A DNA stretch of 64,000 nucleotides from Hymenobacter cyanobacteriorum (GCF_022631375.1 NZ_JALBGC010000006.1:186001-250000); one strand, 5' to 3'; counted from the first letter of the stretch, positions 16,162 to 25,285 are shown. The notes: a model not told the origin generated them from the sequence alone. Translations and numbers: made by a program.

Positions 16162-16734
16162 ATGGAAACGCTAGTGAAACGGGCGCTCCCAGCGGCTGCC
16201 CCCAGCCGCTCCGTGAAGGCCATTGAGCGATACGCCCAGGCTTTTGAAGCCCGGATTGAAGTGGTGTTGAGCCACCGCCAAAAGAAGAAAAGCCAGCGGT
16301 CGACTCAACCCCTGGTTCAACTTATTGCGGCTGCCTCCGGCCGGATTAACCTGCAATCTCCCTTGGCTCTGCGCGTGTTTAGCCTGGAGCGGCAGGTGGA
16401 AGCGTTTCGTGCTTTGCAGCCGGATTGGGATACTTATGGCGCCCTGCCCATTCAGGAGGTGGCTATTCGTCAGGCGCGGCGTCTGCTGCACTTGTTATCC
16501 ATGCAATTGACCGGTGCCCGGCCGCTCAGCATTCACGTTTTTCCGATGCGCGACGGTGGCGTGCAGATTGAGATTGACGGGGACGAGATGGAGATGGAAG
16601 TCGAGGTCCACCCCGATGGCACGGAGGATTACCTCGTGTTCAACCCGGAAGGGCAGCTGCTGCCCACCAGAAATACCCTTACCAGTGCTTTGCGCCAGTT
16701 TGCCAACCCTTTACAAATGTTTCAGGTCGGGTAA
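16162..16734 (+). CDS. Hypothetical protein, second gene of the DUF4209 cassette
   Basis: 190-aa protein with no family I recognise. It starts at the base after the upstream stop. Residues 1-60 are basic (HRQKKKSQRS); the middle has LEEQ-type helices and LQPDWDTYGALPI; residues 130-160 form an acidic strand-rich part (GGVQIEIDGDEMEMEVEVHPDGTEDYLVFNPEG). Such acidic strands next to a basic N-terminus could make it a partner or antitoxin for the HEPN protein, but this is speculation. Zero-gap spacing supports translational coupling and a shared role. Confidence 0.55.
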   Translation: METLVKRALPAAAPSRSVKAIERYAQAFEARIEVVLSHRQKKKSQRSTQPLVQLIAAASGRINLQSPLALRVFSLERQVEAFRALQPDWDTYGALPIQEVAIRQARRLLHLLSMQLTGARPLSIHVFPMRDGGVQIEIDGDEMEMEVEVHPDGTEDYLVFNPEGQLLPTRNTLTSALRQFANPLQMFQVG

Positions 16735-16736
16735 GT

Positions 16737-17081
16737 ATGTCCTATACCATCACAGGCTCGGATGACCTGTTACGAAGAATTATTCGGCAGCCTCAGTTCT
16801 TCAAGGAGGTTGATGGCATTCGGAAGGCGTCCAGTGCAGCTTTTAAGCTGAAAAGTGGTGAAGACGGTTTATCGGTCGACATCATGGCATTGACGTCTTT
16901 GGGAAAAGCCATTGCTAGTCCGGTTACGCACACCGGCGCGGTGTTGTCCGCTCAGGTGCCGCTCACCTTAAGCCTGCCTTGTGTACATGACCCCATCACC
17001 GGGAATGAGGCGCACGCGTTGATTAAGAATGTCACCTCTTCTCTAGCTAAGCAATTAGCCAAGAACGCCGTTTTGATTTAG
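16737..17081 (+). CDS. Hypothetical protein, third gene of the DUF4209 cassette
   Basis: 114-aa protein starting 2 bp after the preceding stop. It contains SSAAFKLKSGEDGLSVDIMAL and SLPCVHDPITGNEAHALI, a His/Asp-containing segment that could hold a small active site, and a C-terminal amphipathic helix (KNVTSSLAKQLAKNAVLI). I do not recognise the family. The operon structure (14308-17081, spacings 0 and 2 bp) suggests it works with the DUF4209 protein. Confidence 0.55.
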   Translation: MSYTITGSDDLLRRIIRQPQFFKEVDGIRKASSAAFKLKSGEDGLSVDIMALTSLGKAIASPVTHTGAVLSAQVPLTLSLPCVHDPITGNEAHALIKNVTSSLAKQLAKNAVLI

Positions 17082-17151
17082 TAGTCCTGGTAAGCTGCGT
17101 AGCCTTGTGCTATTAGATAGTATCAGGGAAGATAAGCGGGGTCTTTGGGAG

Positions 17152-17212
17152 ATGTTGTGTAGACGCAACAAACCTGCTATATCTGGTCATCTTTGTTGCG
17201 TCTACACAACAT
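17152..17212. promoter_or_regulatory. 19-bp inverted repeat upstream of hipB-like gene (operator or terminator)
   Basis: ATGTTGTGTAGACGCAACA at 17152-17170 is perfectly complementary to 17194-17212 with a 23-bp spacer. It ends 22 bp before the HTH gene start. The spacer includes CATCTTTG, close to a TAnnTTTG -7 box. Most simply it is the operator bound by the HipB-like repressor; it could also end transcription from the DUF4209 operon. Confidence 0.55.
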
Positions 17213-17234
17213 GAACTGATACATTCTTTCTGAT

Positions 17235-17543
17235 TTGGCCATCCTGCGCGAGCTGGGTAGCAGCCTGCGCCGGGTGCGCCTGAACCGTAACCAGTCCCAG
17301 CAAGCGGTGGCGGATGCCGCCGGCATCGAACGGGCCACGTTGAGCCAGATTGAGCACGGCCGGCCCACCTCCCTGCTCACCTTTGTGCAGCTGCTGCGCA
17401 CCTTGGAGCAGCTCGATGCGCTGGATGCCCTGGTGACCCGGGCAGAAATCAGCCCCCTGGCCATTGCCCGTCTGGCCAAAAAGCAGCGCCGCAACGCTTC
17501 GCTCTCCTCCCCCACCCCACCGCCCGCCTCCACGGAATGGTAG
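17235..17543 (+). CDS. HipB-like XRE antitoxin/repressor
   Basis: 102-aa helix-turn-helix protein: LGSSLRRVRLNRNQSQQAVADAAGIERATLSQIEHG, a typical XRE/HipB domain (about 6-60), then a leucine-rich helix. No ATG is available; the frame opens after a TGA at 17217, and the TTG at 17235 is the best start. Its end overlaps the start of the truncated hipA at 17537, as in normal hipBA operons. With hipA destroyed, it may be a solitary regulator or a relic. Confidence 0.7.
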   Translation: MAILRELGSSLRRVRLNRNQSQQAVADAAGIERATLSQIEHGRPTSLLTFVQLLRTLEQLDALDALVTRAEISPLAIARLAKKQRRNASLSSPTPPPASTEW

Positions 17544-17674
17544 ACCTCGCCCTTGTTCGCCTGTGGGGCCAGTTAGTGGGCGCCGTACGCTGGGACTCCG
17601 GCCGGGCTCTGGCCACCTTTGCCTACGACCCCGCCTTTGCCAAGTCTGGCCTGCGCGTATCGCCGCTGATGATG
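17537..17674 (+). pseudogene. hipA remnant, N-terminal subdomain only
   Basis: Starting at ATG 17537 the frame gives MVDLALVRLWGQLVGAVRWD and then RALATFAYDPAFAKSGLRVSPLMMES. This matches the N-terminal beta-rich domain of HipA kinases (LWGxxVG...FxYDPxFxxSGxxxSPLMM). The similarity stops where the MITE at 17675 begins; nothing resembling the kinase domain follows. The toxin is therefore lost. Confidence 0.75.
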
Positions 17675-17786
17675 GAGAGCATCAAAAAGTGTGGGGCAGT
17701 CGGAGGTAGTTGTAACCGTAGTTGTTCCGCCGGCCTTGGCTCAAGAGCGTAGTGACCGCGATTGCCCCACACTTTTTGATGCTCTC
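17675..17786. mobile_element. 112-bp MITE-like element with 24-bp perfect terminal inverted repeats
   Basis: 17675-17698 (begins GAGAGCATCAAAAAGTGTGG, continues GGCA) is exactly complementary to 17763-17786. The 64-bp interior has no reading frame. A related 111-bp copy lies at 29217-29327, and single ends lie at 29201 and 31271. No target-site duplication is obvious. The element interrupts hipA. It must be mobilised in trans by a transposase with the same ends; none is in the window. Confidence 0.75.
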
Positions 17787-17960
17787 TCATTCCTGGCTTC
17801 GGTTAAAAGTTTGGTACAAATGTTACAGGCCTGCTAGGCTTGGTAGGCACCAATAGCTGGAGCTGAACGGGTGCCACTTCAGCGGCTGGCAGTGCGTAAG
17901 CTGTTGGCCGCGGTCAGCAGATTGGTTCAAAAGTCGCCTGTGGAAGGGGTGAGGTGTCCC

Positions 17961-20831
17961 TTACTGCCCAATAACTACCTGAGTGGCGACCGGAGGCTGG
18001 GTAGCCGTTAACACGCGCACCACGTAGAGCCCCGCCGGCAGCCCTTGCACGGGAATAGCCTGCGTCCCGCCGCCCAGGGTTTGCCGCCACACCACGCGCC
18101 CGGTTATGTCCAGTAGCTGCGCCGTGGCGGGTGGTGCGCCCGCCGGACGTTCCAGCCAGAGGGTGCCATGGGCCGGGTTGGGGTAGAGAGCCACCTGGCC
18201 GGCCAGCGCCGCTGGCGCCGTCGCCAGCACTTGGGTACGGGTGAGCTTGAGGGCGAAGCGCGCCGAAGCGACGGCCCCCGTCTGGGTGAAGGCGTAGCTG
18301 GGTTGCCGGGCCAGGTCCGTGGCGGTGCCGGTTTGCGCGTCGAGCAGGTAAGCGTACGTGCCGGCCGGCAGGTTGAGCAGGCGCGTGGCCGTGAGCGTGC
18401 CGGCCCCGGCGGCGGGCAGCGCCACACTCAGGGGCAGCGTGACGTCGGCCGCTGTCAGGGCCGGGCGGCCGCTGATGGCCAGCGCCTGCGCATCGGCCCA
18501 GGCCAGGGCGGGGCCGCCGGCCGTGGGCAGGCGGGCCGCGTCGTAGCCCGCGTCGTAGCCGGCCGTGGCCCCGGCCTGGAAATACACCGTGGCCTCGTCG
18601 GCCGGGCCGCTGGCGGTGGCCAGCGTGAGCTGCACCAGCGGCCGGGTTTCGGCCGGGGCCGCCGGGGGGCTGGCGGGGGCGTAGTAGTCGCCGTAGCGCA
18701 TGGCCTGGGTAAACGACACGCTGGCCGGCACCCGCGCCGAGCTGACGCGCACCAGGAAGCCCTGCCCCGGCAGCAGGTAGCGCGAGCCGCCCACCCCGTT
18801 CACGTAGGGCCGGTAGCGGCCGGCACCCACCCCAGCCGGCTCGTAGGCATACACCGCCGCGTCGAGGCCGGTGGTGGTGGCCGCCGCCGTCACCGCGTTC
18901 CAGTCCAGCACCCCGGCGTAGGGGTTGCCCAGCAGGTGGTAGCCCGACTGCGGCAGGGTGCCCCGCGTGAGCAACGTCCGGTTCACGGTGTTCACCGTCA
19001 GCAGCCCGGTCAGGGTGAGCGTGGCCGGGCCGGGGACATCCAGGCGCAGGCCCACGCCGGGCGGGAGCGCGTCGGTGAGGGCATCGGGCGAGTAGAAGCC
19101 GGTCTCGAAGTCGGCCAGGGCCGTGGTGTTGGTGCTAACCAGGCTCTGGTCGTAGCCAAACACCGTGGGCTGGGGCAGCACCGTGCCGGGGGTGGGGCTG
19201 GTGTTGTAGGCCGGATTCACCACCGGTGCGTAGCCCGGGCTGGCCGCCAGCCCGCCCACCGTGGCCGCCCGCACGGGCGGGGCGTAGAGCGTGCGCCCGG
19301 CCGGTACGGCCCGCTCCACCGTCACGGGGCCGGTCACGAAGGCGTTCGGGTCGCGCACCACCTGCGCCCCGGCCAGCAGGCGCAACGAGCCGCCCGTGGC
19401 CGGCACCGTCATAGCCGCGCCATCCTCGGTGCGCAGCAGGCGCTGCACCTGCACGGCGGCGGCCACGGCCAGGTCGGTGTACACGGTCTGGTTGCCCACG
19501 GTCAGGTTTTGAAACGTGGTGGGGGCGGTGCCGCCCAGCGTGACGGCCCCGTCGCCATCGAGCACGACGGTACTGCCCGCGTCGAGCGTGAGCGTGGCTC
19601 CGTTGTTGAGCCAGTCACCGTTCAAAGCCAGGGTGCTGCCGGCGGCCTGTTCCAAAGCGGCCCCGCTGCCCAGCGTGACGCGGCCGACGCGGGCGCTGCC
19701 GTTCAGCAGCGGGGCGCGGGTGGCGGAGCCAATGGTCACGTCGGTGGTCGGCGTGGGCACGAGGGCGGGGCTCCAGTTGCCGGCCGTGGCCCAGTCGCGG
19801 CTCATGGTCCCGGTCCAGGTGGCCATGGTGTTGGGCACGGGCGGGGTGAAGAAATAGAGGCCCGCCGGGCTGGCCGAGAAGTAGTTGGGGCCACAGCTGC
19901 CGTAGATAAGCACGCTGTACGTGGTATTGGGCAGCAGCCCCGTCAGCAGCACCGGCGAGGCGGTGCCCGTCAGCGTCTGCGGGGTGGTGCCGACCGTGGT
20001 CGGGCCGTACACCAGCACGGTGCCGGCCGTGCCGGCTCCCGGCGTGAAGCTCACTGTGGCCGTGGTGGGCGAGGTGGCCGTGGCCGCAAGGCCCGCTGGG
20101 GCCGGGCAGGGCGCGGGCGACGTAAAGGTGTACACCTGCCCGGTCGCGGGCCGCTGGGTAATGGTGCTGGTGCGTATTGTGCTGCTGGCCACCGGCGCGG
20201 CCGAGGCATCGCCGAGCGAAAGAAAACTGGTGCTGCCATCCGTCAGGCCAATGAACGCCCCAAGGTTGGTGAGCGGAGCCGGTACGGCGGCTTCCTGTCG
20301 GTACATGTACTGTACCACGTTGGTGGTTTCGTAGAGCTTGACCTGGAAGGAGATGGACGGCGTACCGGGTGGGTTACCTCCCCCCAGGTAGCGCGGCCAG
20401 CGCCAGTTGCGCCACTCCATGATGAACGTTCGGTTCGGGGCCGTGCCGAAGTAGGTATACGAAGCCTCGCCCGTGTCGCCGTTCAACTCCGGGTCGGAGA
20501 ACGGGGACAGAGTTGGGCCAGCTATCCCGGCGGCTATTCCAAACTGCAGTGCGCCGTTGGAGGTCACGCTGAAGTGGGTGTAGGTGCCGTCGCCACACCG
20601 GAACGAAAACGGGAGGGCGTACAGCCGCGAGTCGTTCTCGTCCTGCTCGATGTCGCGCACCCGCACCGAACCCAACCCCTGGGCCGCGATGGTGGTAAAG
20701 GTGCCCTGACTGGCGGTGAAGCGGTAGGCGCTGATGGGTGAAGTCTGAGCCTGGCTCTGAAAGCTTAGCATCAGTAGCACGCTCAACAGGGCGGAGAGGC
20801 GGCGGGCAGCAGAAGGAAAACAGGAACGCAT
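17961..20831 (-). CDS. Large secreted protein with T9SS C-terminal sorting domain
   Basis: 956-aa protein with a signal peptide (1-29, ending in SQA-QTS). An N-terminal beta-sandwich domain follows (about 30-240, with FRCGDGTYTHFSVTSNGALQFG, as seen in Bacteroidota surface proteins), then an Fn3-like domain (CPAPAGLAATATSPTTATVSF), a beta-helix or autotransporter-like region, and a C-terminal type A sorting domain (VALYPNPAHGTLWLE...ITGRVVWRQTL...GLYVVRV). The last part is the signal for export by the type IX secretion system. Composition is Gly/Ala/Pro/Thr-rich and high in GC. Binding partner or enzyme activity is not evident. Adjacent to another T9SS cargo. Confidence 0.85.
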   Translation of the reverse strand: MRSCFPSAARRLSALLSVLLMLSFQSQAQTSPISAYRFTASQGTFTTIAAQGLGSVRVRDIEQDENDSRLYALPFSFRCGDGTYTHFSVTSNGALQFGIAAGIAGPTLSPFSDPELNGDTGEASYTYFGTAPNRTFIMEWRNWRWPRYLGGGNPPGTPSISFQVKLYETTNVVQYMYRQEAAVPAPLTNLGAFIGLTDGSTSFLSLGDASAAPVASSTIRTSTITQRPATGQVYTFTSPAPCPAPAGLAATATSPTTATVSFTPGAGTAGTVLVYGPTTVGTTPQTLTGTASPVLLTGLLPNTTYSVLIYGSCGPNYFSASPAGLYFFTPPVPNTMATWTGTMSRDWATAGNWSPALVPTPTTDVTIGSATRAPLLNGSARVGRVTLGSGAALEQAAGSTLALNGDWLNNGATLTLDAGSTVVLDGDGAVTLGGTAPTTFQNLTVGNQTVYTDLAVAAAVQVQRLLRTEDGAAMTVPATGGSLRLLAGAQVVRDPNAFVTGPVTVERAVPAGRTLYAPPVRAATVGGLAASPGYAPVVNPAYNTSPTPGTVLPQPTVFGYDQSLVSTNTTALADFETGFYSPDALTDALPPGVGLRLDVPGPATLTLTGLLTVNTVNRTLLTRGTLPQSGYHLLGNPYAGVLDWNAVTAAATTTGLDAAVYAYEPAGVGAGRYRPYVNGVGGSRYLLPGQGFLVRVSSARVPASVSFTQAMRYGDYYAPASPPAAPAETRPLVQLTLATASGPADEATVYFQAGATAGYDAGYDAARLPTAGGPALAWADAQALAISGRPALTAADVTLPLSVALPAAGAGTLTATRLLNLPAGTYAYLLDAQTGTATDLARQPSYAFTQTGAVASARFALKLTRTQVLATAPAALAGQVALYPNPAHGTLWLERPAGAPPATAQLLDITGRVVWRQTLGGGTQAIPVQGLPAGLYVVRVLTATQPPVATQVVIGQ

Positions 20832-20919
20832 GGCGAAAAGAAAAGAGATGAACGTTGCAGGAGAAGGGCATGGCGTAAGTCCCCTGGTCGTGTCGAGGGC
20901 TTCCGATGCGAGGGGGCGG

Positions 20920-23900
20920 CTAGTGCTCCACCACTATCCGAACCACGGCCGGTGGGCCGGTGGACGTTTGCAGGCGCACTAAGTAAAGCCCGGCCGGCAC
21001 CTGCTGCACCGGCAAGGCGGAGGTGCCCGCCCCGACCGTGCCCTGCCAGACGACGCGCCCGGTCACGTCGAGCAGCCGCACGGTGGCCGCCAGCGCGCCC
21101 GTTGGCCGTTCCAGCCACAACGTCGTGCGGGCCGGGTTGGGGTACAGGTGCAACTCTTGCGCCGTGCTGGCCGTCGCAGTGGCCAGCACCACGGCCAGCG
21201 GAGCCGAGGCCGGCGACGCGCAACCATTCACAGTCGCTACCACGGTGTAGATGCCCGCTGGGGCCGCGCCCGTGGCAGGGTAAGTGGCCCCAGTCGCGCC
21301 CGGAATCGGTCCAGTGGGGAGTGCCCATTGATAGGCCGCGCCGGTGACGGGGGCACTTACGCGAAGCGGCCCACCGGGCACCTGCTGCACCACGGGCTGC
21401 GCGGGCAGCGGCACCACCGTAACCGTAATAGGAGTTGAGGGCGGCCCCAGGCAGCCCACCGCCGAGGCCCCGCGCACGGTGTAGGTGCCGGCCGTGCCCA
21501 CGGTGATGCTGCGCGTCGTCGCGCCGGTGCTCCACTGGTACTGGACCAGATTAGCCGGCGCGCTCAACGAGACGGTACTCCCTTGGCACACATTCAGGGA
21601 GGGGCCAGCTGGGGCGATGCTGGCCGTGACCAGGGCATTTACCGTCAGGTCGCGCTCGTTGTCGCCGCCGAGTACCGAACTGTCGGCCACGATGACGCGC
21701 ACCCGGTAGCGCGTCCCGGTGGCCAGTGAGGCGGGCAGGGTGACGTTGAGCTGGCGGGTGGTGCTGGTCACGGTGGGGGTGAGGGTGAGGGTTTCGCCTT
21801 TGCGGAAGCGCCCCATCCGGTTGGACACCTGCACCCGGTAGTCGGCCGGGAGTTGGCTCAGGCTGCCTTCGGTGGTGAAAGCCAGCGCGAGCGCGCCGCC
21901 CGCGCAGTAACTTAAGGCTTGGGTGCGGGACGTATCGGCTTGAATAAACTTCTCCGAGTAGTGCAGGATGCGGCCATTGTAGCCCACCAGCCAGGCGTTA
22001 TAGGAATCGGCCAGCGTGCCGCCGCTCATGGCCACGCCTACAACGTCGCCCAGCTCCGGCATCTTGGTCCAGGTCAGCCCCGCATCGGTGGTCCGAAAGC
22101 TGTCGTCGCCAAAATACCAGCCTTCCCGCGGCGAGCGGAAGTACAGGTTCAGGGAATTTGCGTCGCGTTGGCCATTGCCGCGCATGGAGCTGCGGGAGGA
22201 CAGGTGCGTGGTGCTGGCCCAGGTGCGGCCCCCGTTGGTGGTTTTGGCCACGCCGTTGCTGTAAGGCATGTAGCCTACTTCGGGTGAGGTAAACACAATG
22301 CCGCGCACGGGCGTGCCGGCTGAGAAGGCGGCGGGCCAGAACTGGCTGGGAGTAATCATAAACGAGGCGCTGTCGACGCGGACCAGCCGCCAGGTCTGGC
22401 CCCCATCGTCGGAGCGGCACAGGGTCGCCGAGTCGCCGCTTGCGTACACGGTGCGGCCGACCGGCCCGGCCCAGGCCACGTCGGTGAGGCGGTGACGGGT
22501 GGGGCTGGCCCGGCGCGTCCAGTTCAGACCGCCGTCCTGGGTGGCGAAGATGGTGCCGCTGTCGCCCACCAGCACCGCCTGCCGGGGTGTACCAAAGCGC
22601 AGGGCCTGCACCCCGCCTTGGTCGGCAGACAAGCCGTAGGGCTGCTGCGGGACCTGCGGCAGTGAAAGCCGCGGGGTCCAGTGCTGGCCGCCGTCGGTGG
22701 TGCGCACCACGACTGCCTGTAGTCGGTTGCGGATGCCGTTGTAGAGGCTGGACTGTACCACCACGCAGCCCGTGTCGCGGTCCGGGAAATCGGCGGCCCG
22801 CACGGAGCCGTAGGTCAAGGGATTGCCCGAAATTGAATCCGGCTTAAAGAAGTCCCACTGCGCGCCCCGGCTGGCGGTGCGCAGCAGCTGGCGCGGCCCC
22901 CATGCCCAGCCGTGCGTGGCATCCAGCAGCCGGACTTGCTTGAGGAGGTTGCCGCCATAATCATCGAGGCCCGCGCTCTGGTTGCGGGTGCGGTTGGCCC
23001 AGGTGCGCCCGTCGGTGGCCGACACGTTGACCCGGCCGGCGCTGCCCACGTTCCAGTAGCTGTGGCCGCCGGCGGTGGTCCACAACGGGCCGGAAACGCC
23101 GGGGCCCCGGTAGGTCACCGCGTCCTGGCCTTCGGTCCAGGTGCGGCCCCCGTCGGCCGTCGCCACCACCTCGCTCCCCGACAGCGTGGCCACGCCGTGC
23201 AGGCTATCGGCAAAAGCCAGGCCCAGAATGGCCCTTTCCGGGTTCAGGAAATCGGCGCGGGCGTGCTGTTCCGTCCAGGTGCGGCCGCCGTCCTGGGTGC
23301 GGTACAGGTTGGGCGGGTAAATGAAGTACAGCGTGTTGCTCGCGACCCAGCCGTGCAGCGAATCCACGAACACGGGCGTGCTGAAGTACCGGTTCTGCTG
23401 CACCACCGGGGTGATGTCGCGGAAGGTCTGGCCGCCGTCGCGGGTGCGCAGCACCATGTTGTGGCCCTGCACTTCCCGGGTGGTCACGGCCATGCCCGGC
23501 GCCACGAAGTTCAGCAGCGGGTTAGCGGTGTTCACCAGCGGCCACGACTGCCCGCCGTCGGTGGTGTGGCGCAGGCGGGGCGTGGCGGGGCCGCCGCAGG
23601 ACAAGTTGGGGTTGGTGCAAATCAGCTCTTCGTAGCTCACGTAGGCCTCGGTGGCCGAAAGGGCTTTGAGGGTGCGAATCTGGCTGCCACTGTTTTCAAT
23701 CTGCTGACGCGTCCACGTCAGGCCGCCGTCGGTGGTGCGGCGCACCTCCCCAATGCCGCCGTAGGGCCGGGTAATGGGGTACACATCGGTGGGGGGCGTG
23801 AGCACGGCTACCCAGCCCACCAGCGCATTGGCGAAGCTGACGTGGGTGAGCCGGTCAGTAGTGCCCACATGAAGGGCCTGCCAGGTGCGGCCCCCGTCGC

Positions 23901-24177
23901 GGGTTTTGAGCGCCGTGCCGTGGCCGCCCACCACAATGGCCGTCGAGTCGTTGAAGACGTGCGCCGCCACCAGGTCGTAACCGGTAGGCAACGGGTTTTG
24001 CCATTTCCAGAAGGGCAGGCCTTGAATGGGCGCTTGCGCGTGGGCCAAGCTGGCTACGAGCAGCAGCCCGGACACCAACAGCCAATGGTGAAAACGGGCG
24101 GCGCCAGCAGCTACGGAACGCGCAAAATATGTCGGATAGGGAGAGAAAGAAGGGGTAATAGTCAGCAACATAGGCAC
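20920..24177 (-). CDS. YCF48/BNR-repeat surface protein with T9SS sorting domain
   Basis: 1085-aa secreted protein. After a signal peptide (about 1-48) it carries many copies of the TTDGGRTW / TRDGGQTF motif (about 60-700), the hallmark of YCF48/BNR beta-propellers. It then has an IPT/SprB-like region (AYKVSN-type strands), an Ig/PKD-like segment (VCQGSTVSLSAPANLVQYQW), and a C-terminal T9SS type A sorting domain (LHLYPNPARTTLWLE...VTGRVVWQGTV...GLYLVRL). It is probably exported across the outer membrane and anchored at the surface. The two T9SS cargo genes are transcribed leftward with an 88-bp gap. Ligand unknown. Confidence 0.87.
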   Translation of the reverse strand: MPMLLTITPSFSPYPTYFARSVAAGAARFHHWLLVSGLLLVASLAHAQAPIQGLPFWKWQNPLPTGYDLVAAHVFNDSTAIVVGGHGTALKTRDGGRTWQALHVGTTDRLTHVSFANALVGWVAVLTPPTDVYPITRPYGGIGEVRRTTDGGLTWTRQQIENSGSQIRTLKALSATEAYVSYEELICTNPNLSCGGPATPRLRHTTDGGQSWPLVNTANPLLNFVAPGMAVTTREVQGHNMVLRTRDGGQTFRDITPVVQQNRYFSTPVFVDSLHGWVASNTLYFIYPPNLYRTQDGGRTWTEQHARADFLNPERAILGLAFADSLHGVATLSGSEVVATADGGRTWTEGQDAVTYRGPGVSGPLWTTAGGHSYWNVGSAGRVNVSATDGRTWANRTRNQSAGLDDYGGNLLKQVRLLDATHGWAWGPRQLLRTASRGAQWDFFKPDSISGNPLTYGSVRAADFPDRDTGCVVVQSSLYNGIRNRLQAVVVRTTDGGQHWTPRLSLPQVPQQPYGLSADQGGVQALRFGTPRQAVLVGDSGTIFATQDGGLNWTRRASPTRHRLTDVAWAGPVGRTVYASGDSATLCRSDDGGQTWRLVRVDSASFMITPSQFWPAAFSAGTPVRGIVFTSPEVGYMPYSNGVAKTTNGGRTWASTTHLSSRSSMRGNGQRDANSLNLYFRSPREGWYFGDDSFRTTDAGLTWTKMPELGDVVGVAMSGGTLADSYNAWLVGYNGRILHYSEKFIQADTSRTQALSYCAGGALALAFTTEGSLSQLPADYRVQVSNRMGRFRKGETLTLTPTVTSTTRQLNVTLPASLATGTRYRVRVIVADSSVLGGDNERDLTVNALVTASIAPAGPSLNVCQGSTVSLSAPANLVQYQWSTGATTRSITVGTAGTYTVRGASAVGCLGPPSTPITVTVVPLPAQPVVQQVPGGPLRVSAPVTGAAYQWALPTGPIPGATGATYPATGAAPAGIYTVVATVNGCASPASAPLAVVLATATASTAQELHLYPNPARTTLWLERPTGALAATVRLLDVTGRVVWQGTVGAGTSALPVQQVPAGLYLVRLQTSTGPPAVVRIVVEH

Positions 24178-24329
24178 GGTGAGGCGGGTAGTACCAGCCG
24201 CTTCTCACCACCAAGGTAAGGCGATTGTCGCGTTTTGGTGGGGGGCTTCGGGTTGCCATCAAATAGTGGCCCATTGCTGACCTTTTTGATGCCTAAAATA
24301 GTCAGCAACGGCCCTGAAAGGGAGTGTGA

Positions 24330-24516
24330 TTAAGCGTGTGTGCCCACTTTCAGGTCGTGAGCAAATTTGTTGCAGGCGGCGACGTGGGCCGCGCTGCTGA
24401 GAATTTGCGCTGCTAACTCGGGCGTGGTGATGCTCAACGGCGCGAAAAGCCGGCCGGCGTTCTCGACCTGATGCGGAGCAGTAGGCACAGGAGCTGCGTC
24501 GGGCACCAAGTCAAAA
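24330..24516 (-). pseudogene. Frame-shifted C-terminal extension of the adjacent Rep protein
   Basis: Directly downstream of the Rep stop, a different frame continues as TIAFDLVPDAAPVPTAPHQV...ITTPELAAQILSSAAHVAACNKFAHDLKVGTHA and stops at 24330. It matches in pattern the C-terminal tails of the other Rep remnants (GISQSQLVATILGDSKHLDQLFKL at 25423-25647). This suggests that the Rep at 24518 lost its tail by a small frameshift. A separate small gene is less likely. Confidence 0.4.
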
Positions 24517-24517
24517 G

Positions 24518-25285
24518 CTATTGTTGTGGCCGGGATTTGGCATCATCGGCCGGCAACTCAATGGGTATCAGCAGTTGCTTGGGCTCCTGTGCGTTGACGT
24601 AAAACTTAATCCGGTCATAGGCGCGGCTCGACTTCAGCAGCTCGTAGCTGACCCGCAAATCGGTGTGCTCATTGATTTGGCTCATGGCTACCTTGAGCAC
24701 GTCGCGCTGAAAGTTGGCAATCGCTACGTATTGCTCCGGCTCTTTTCCTTTTGGGTCTTTCAGGTTGAGCATGTACTTGAACTCATCCAGGGTGTAGGTT
24801 TTTGTGTGGCCCACGTCCTTCCACTGCGAAACGAGCTGATAGATGCGCTTGGCAAACTTGCTCGTCAGGCTGAGCGCCGCCTGCAGGTGGTAGCTGGTGA
24901 AGTTGCTTTTTAGGTCGATGAGGTAGGGCCGCATCTTCTCCGAGATTTCCAGCTCAATCACGCCCTTGCCTTTCAGGTACTCGGCCGAGGCCAGCAGACT
25001 TATTTGGAGCACTTTGGCCTTGTCCTCGATGTGGTATATGCGGCGGTTAAGCTGTTCCGTGGAATTCAGCAGCTGCTTGTCGTTCCACTGGCGTCCGGTC
25101 AACAGTTCCAGCTCCCGCACCCGGACCAAGTACATCGTGCCGGGCTTGTCGTGGCTGCTTAGCTTGGAGAGTAGGGCAAAGACAATGTCCATCTCGCAGG
25201 CGCTCATTTCATAGCGGGCGTCGGTAATGGCATTGTGTTGCCACACCTGAACGGAGGCAACATTTTCAGCAGCAGCGGCGGACAT
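24518..25285 (-). CDS. Rep_3-family plasmid replication initiator
   Basis: 255-aa initiator of the Rep_3 (RepB/RepE-like) type, with two winged-helix domains. It begins with VQVWQHNAITDARYEMSACEMDIVFALLSKL, the usual start of these proteins, and has ISEKMRPYLIDLKSNFTSYHLQAALSLTSKFAKRIYQLVSQWKDVG, the recognition part of the second winged helix. It should bind iterons and load host helicase. The C-terminus is probably shortened by a frameshift (see 24330-24516). Upstream (25286-25422) is AT-rich with a DnaA box. A near relative is present as remnants at 25423-25647 and 37942-38516. Confidence 0.85.
   Translation of the reverse strand: MSAAAAENVASVQVWQHNAITDARYEMSACEMDIVFALLSKLSSHDKPGTMYLVRVRELELLTGRQWNDKQLLNSTEQLNRRIYHIEDKAKVLQISLLASAEYLKGKGVIELEISEKMRPYLIDLKSNFTSYHLQAALSLTSKFAKRIYQLVSQWKDVGHTKTYTLDEFKYMLNLKDPKGKEPEQYVAIANFQRDVLKVAMSQINEHTDLRVSYELLKSSRAYDRIKFYVNAQEPKQLLIPIELPADDAKSRPQQ

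Noticed and set aside
18168..20741. Very long plus-strand open frame opposite the T9SS protein
   Set aside because: Composition (Arg/Gly/Ala) is that of an antisense shadow in high-GC DNA; the minus-strand frame has signal peptide, domains and sorting signal.
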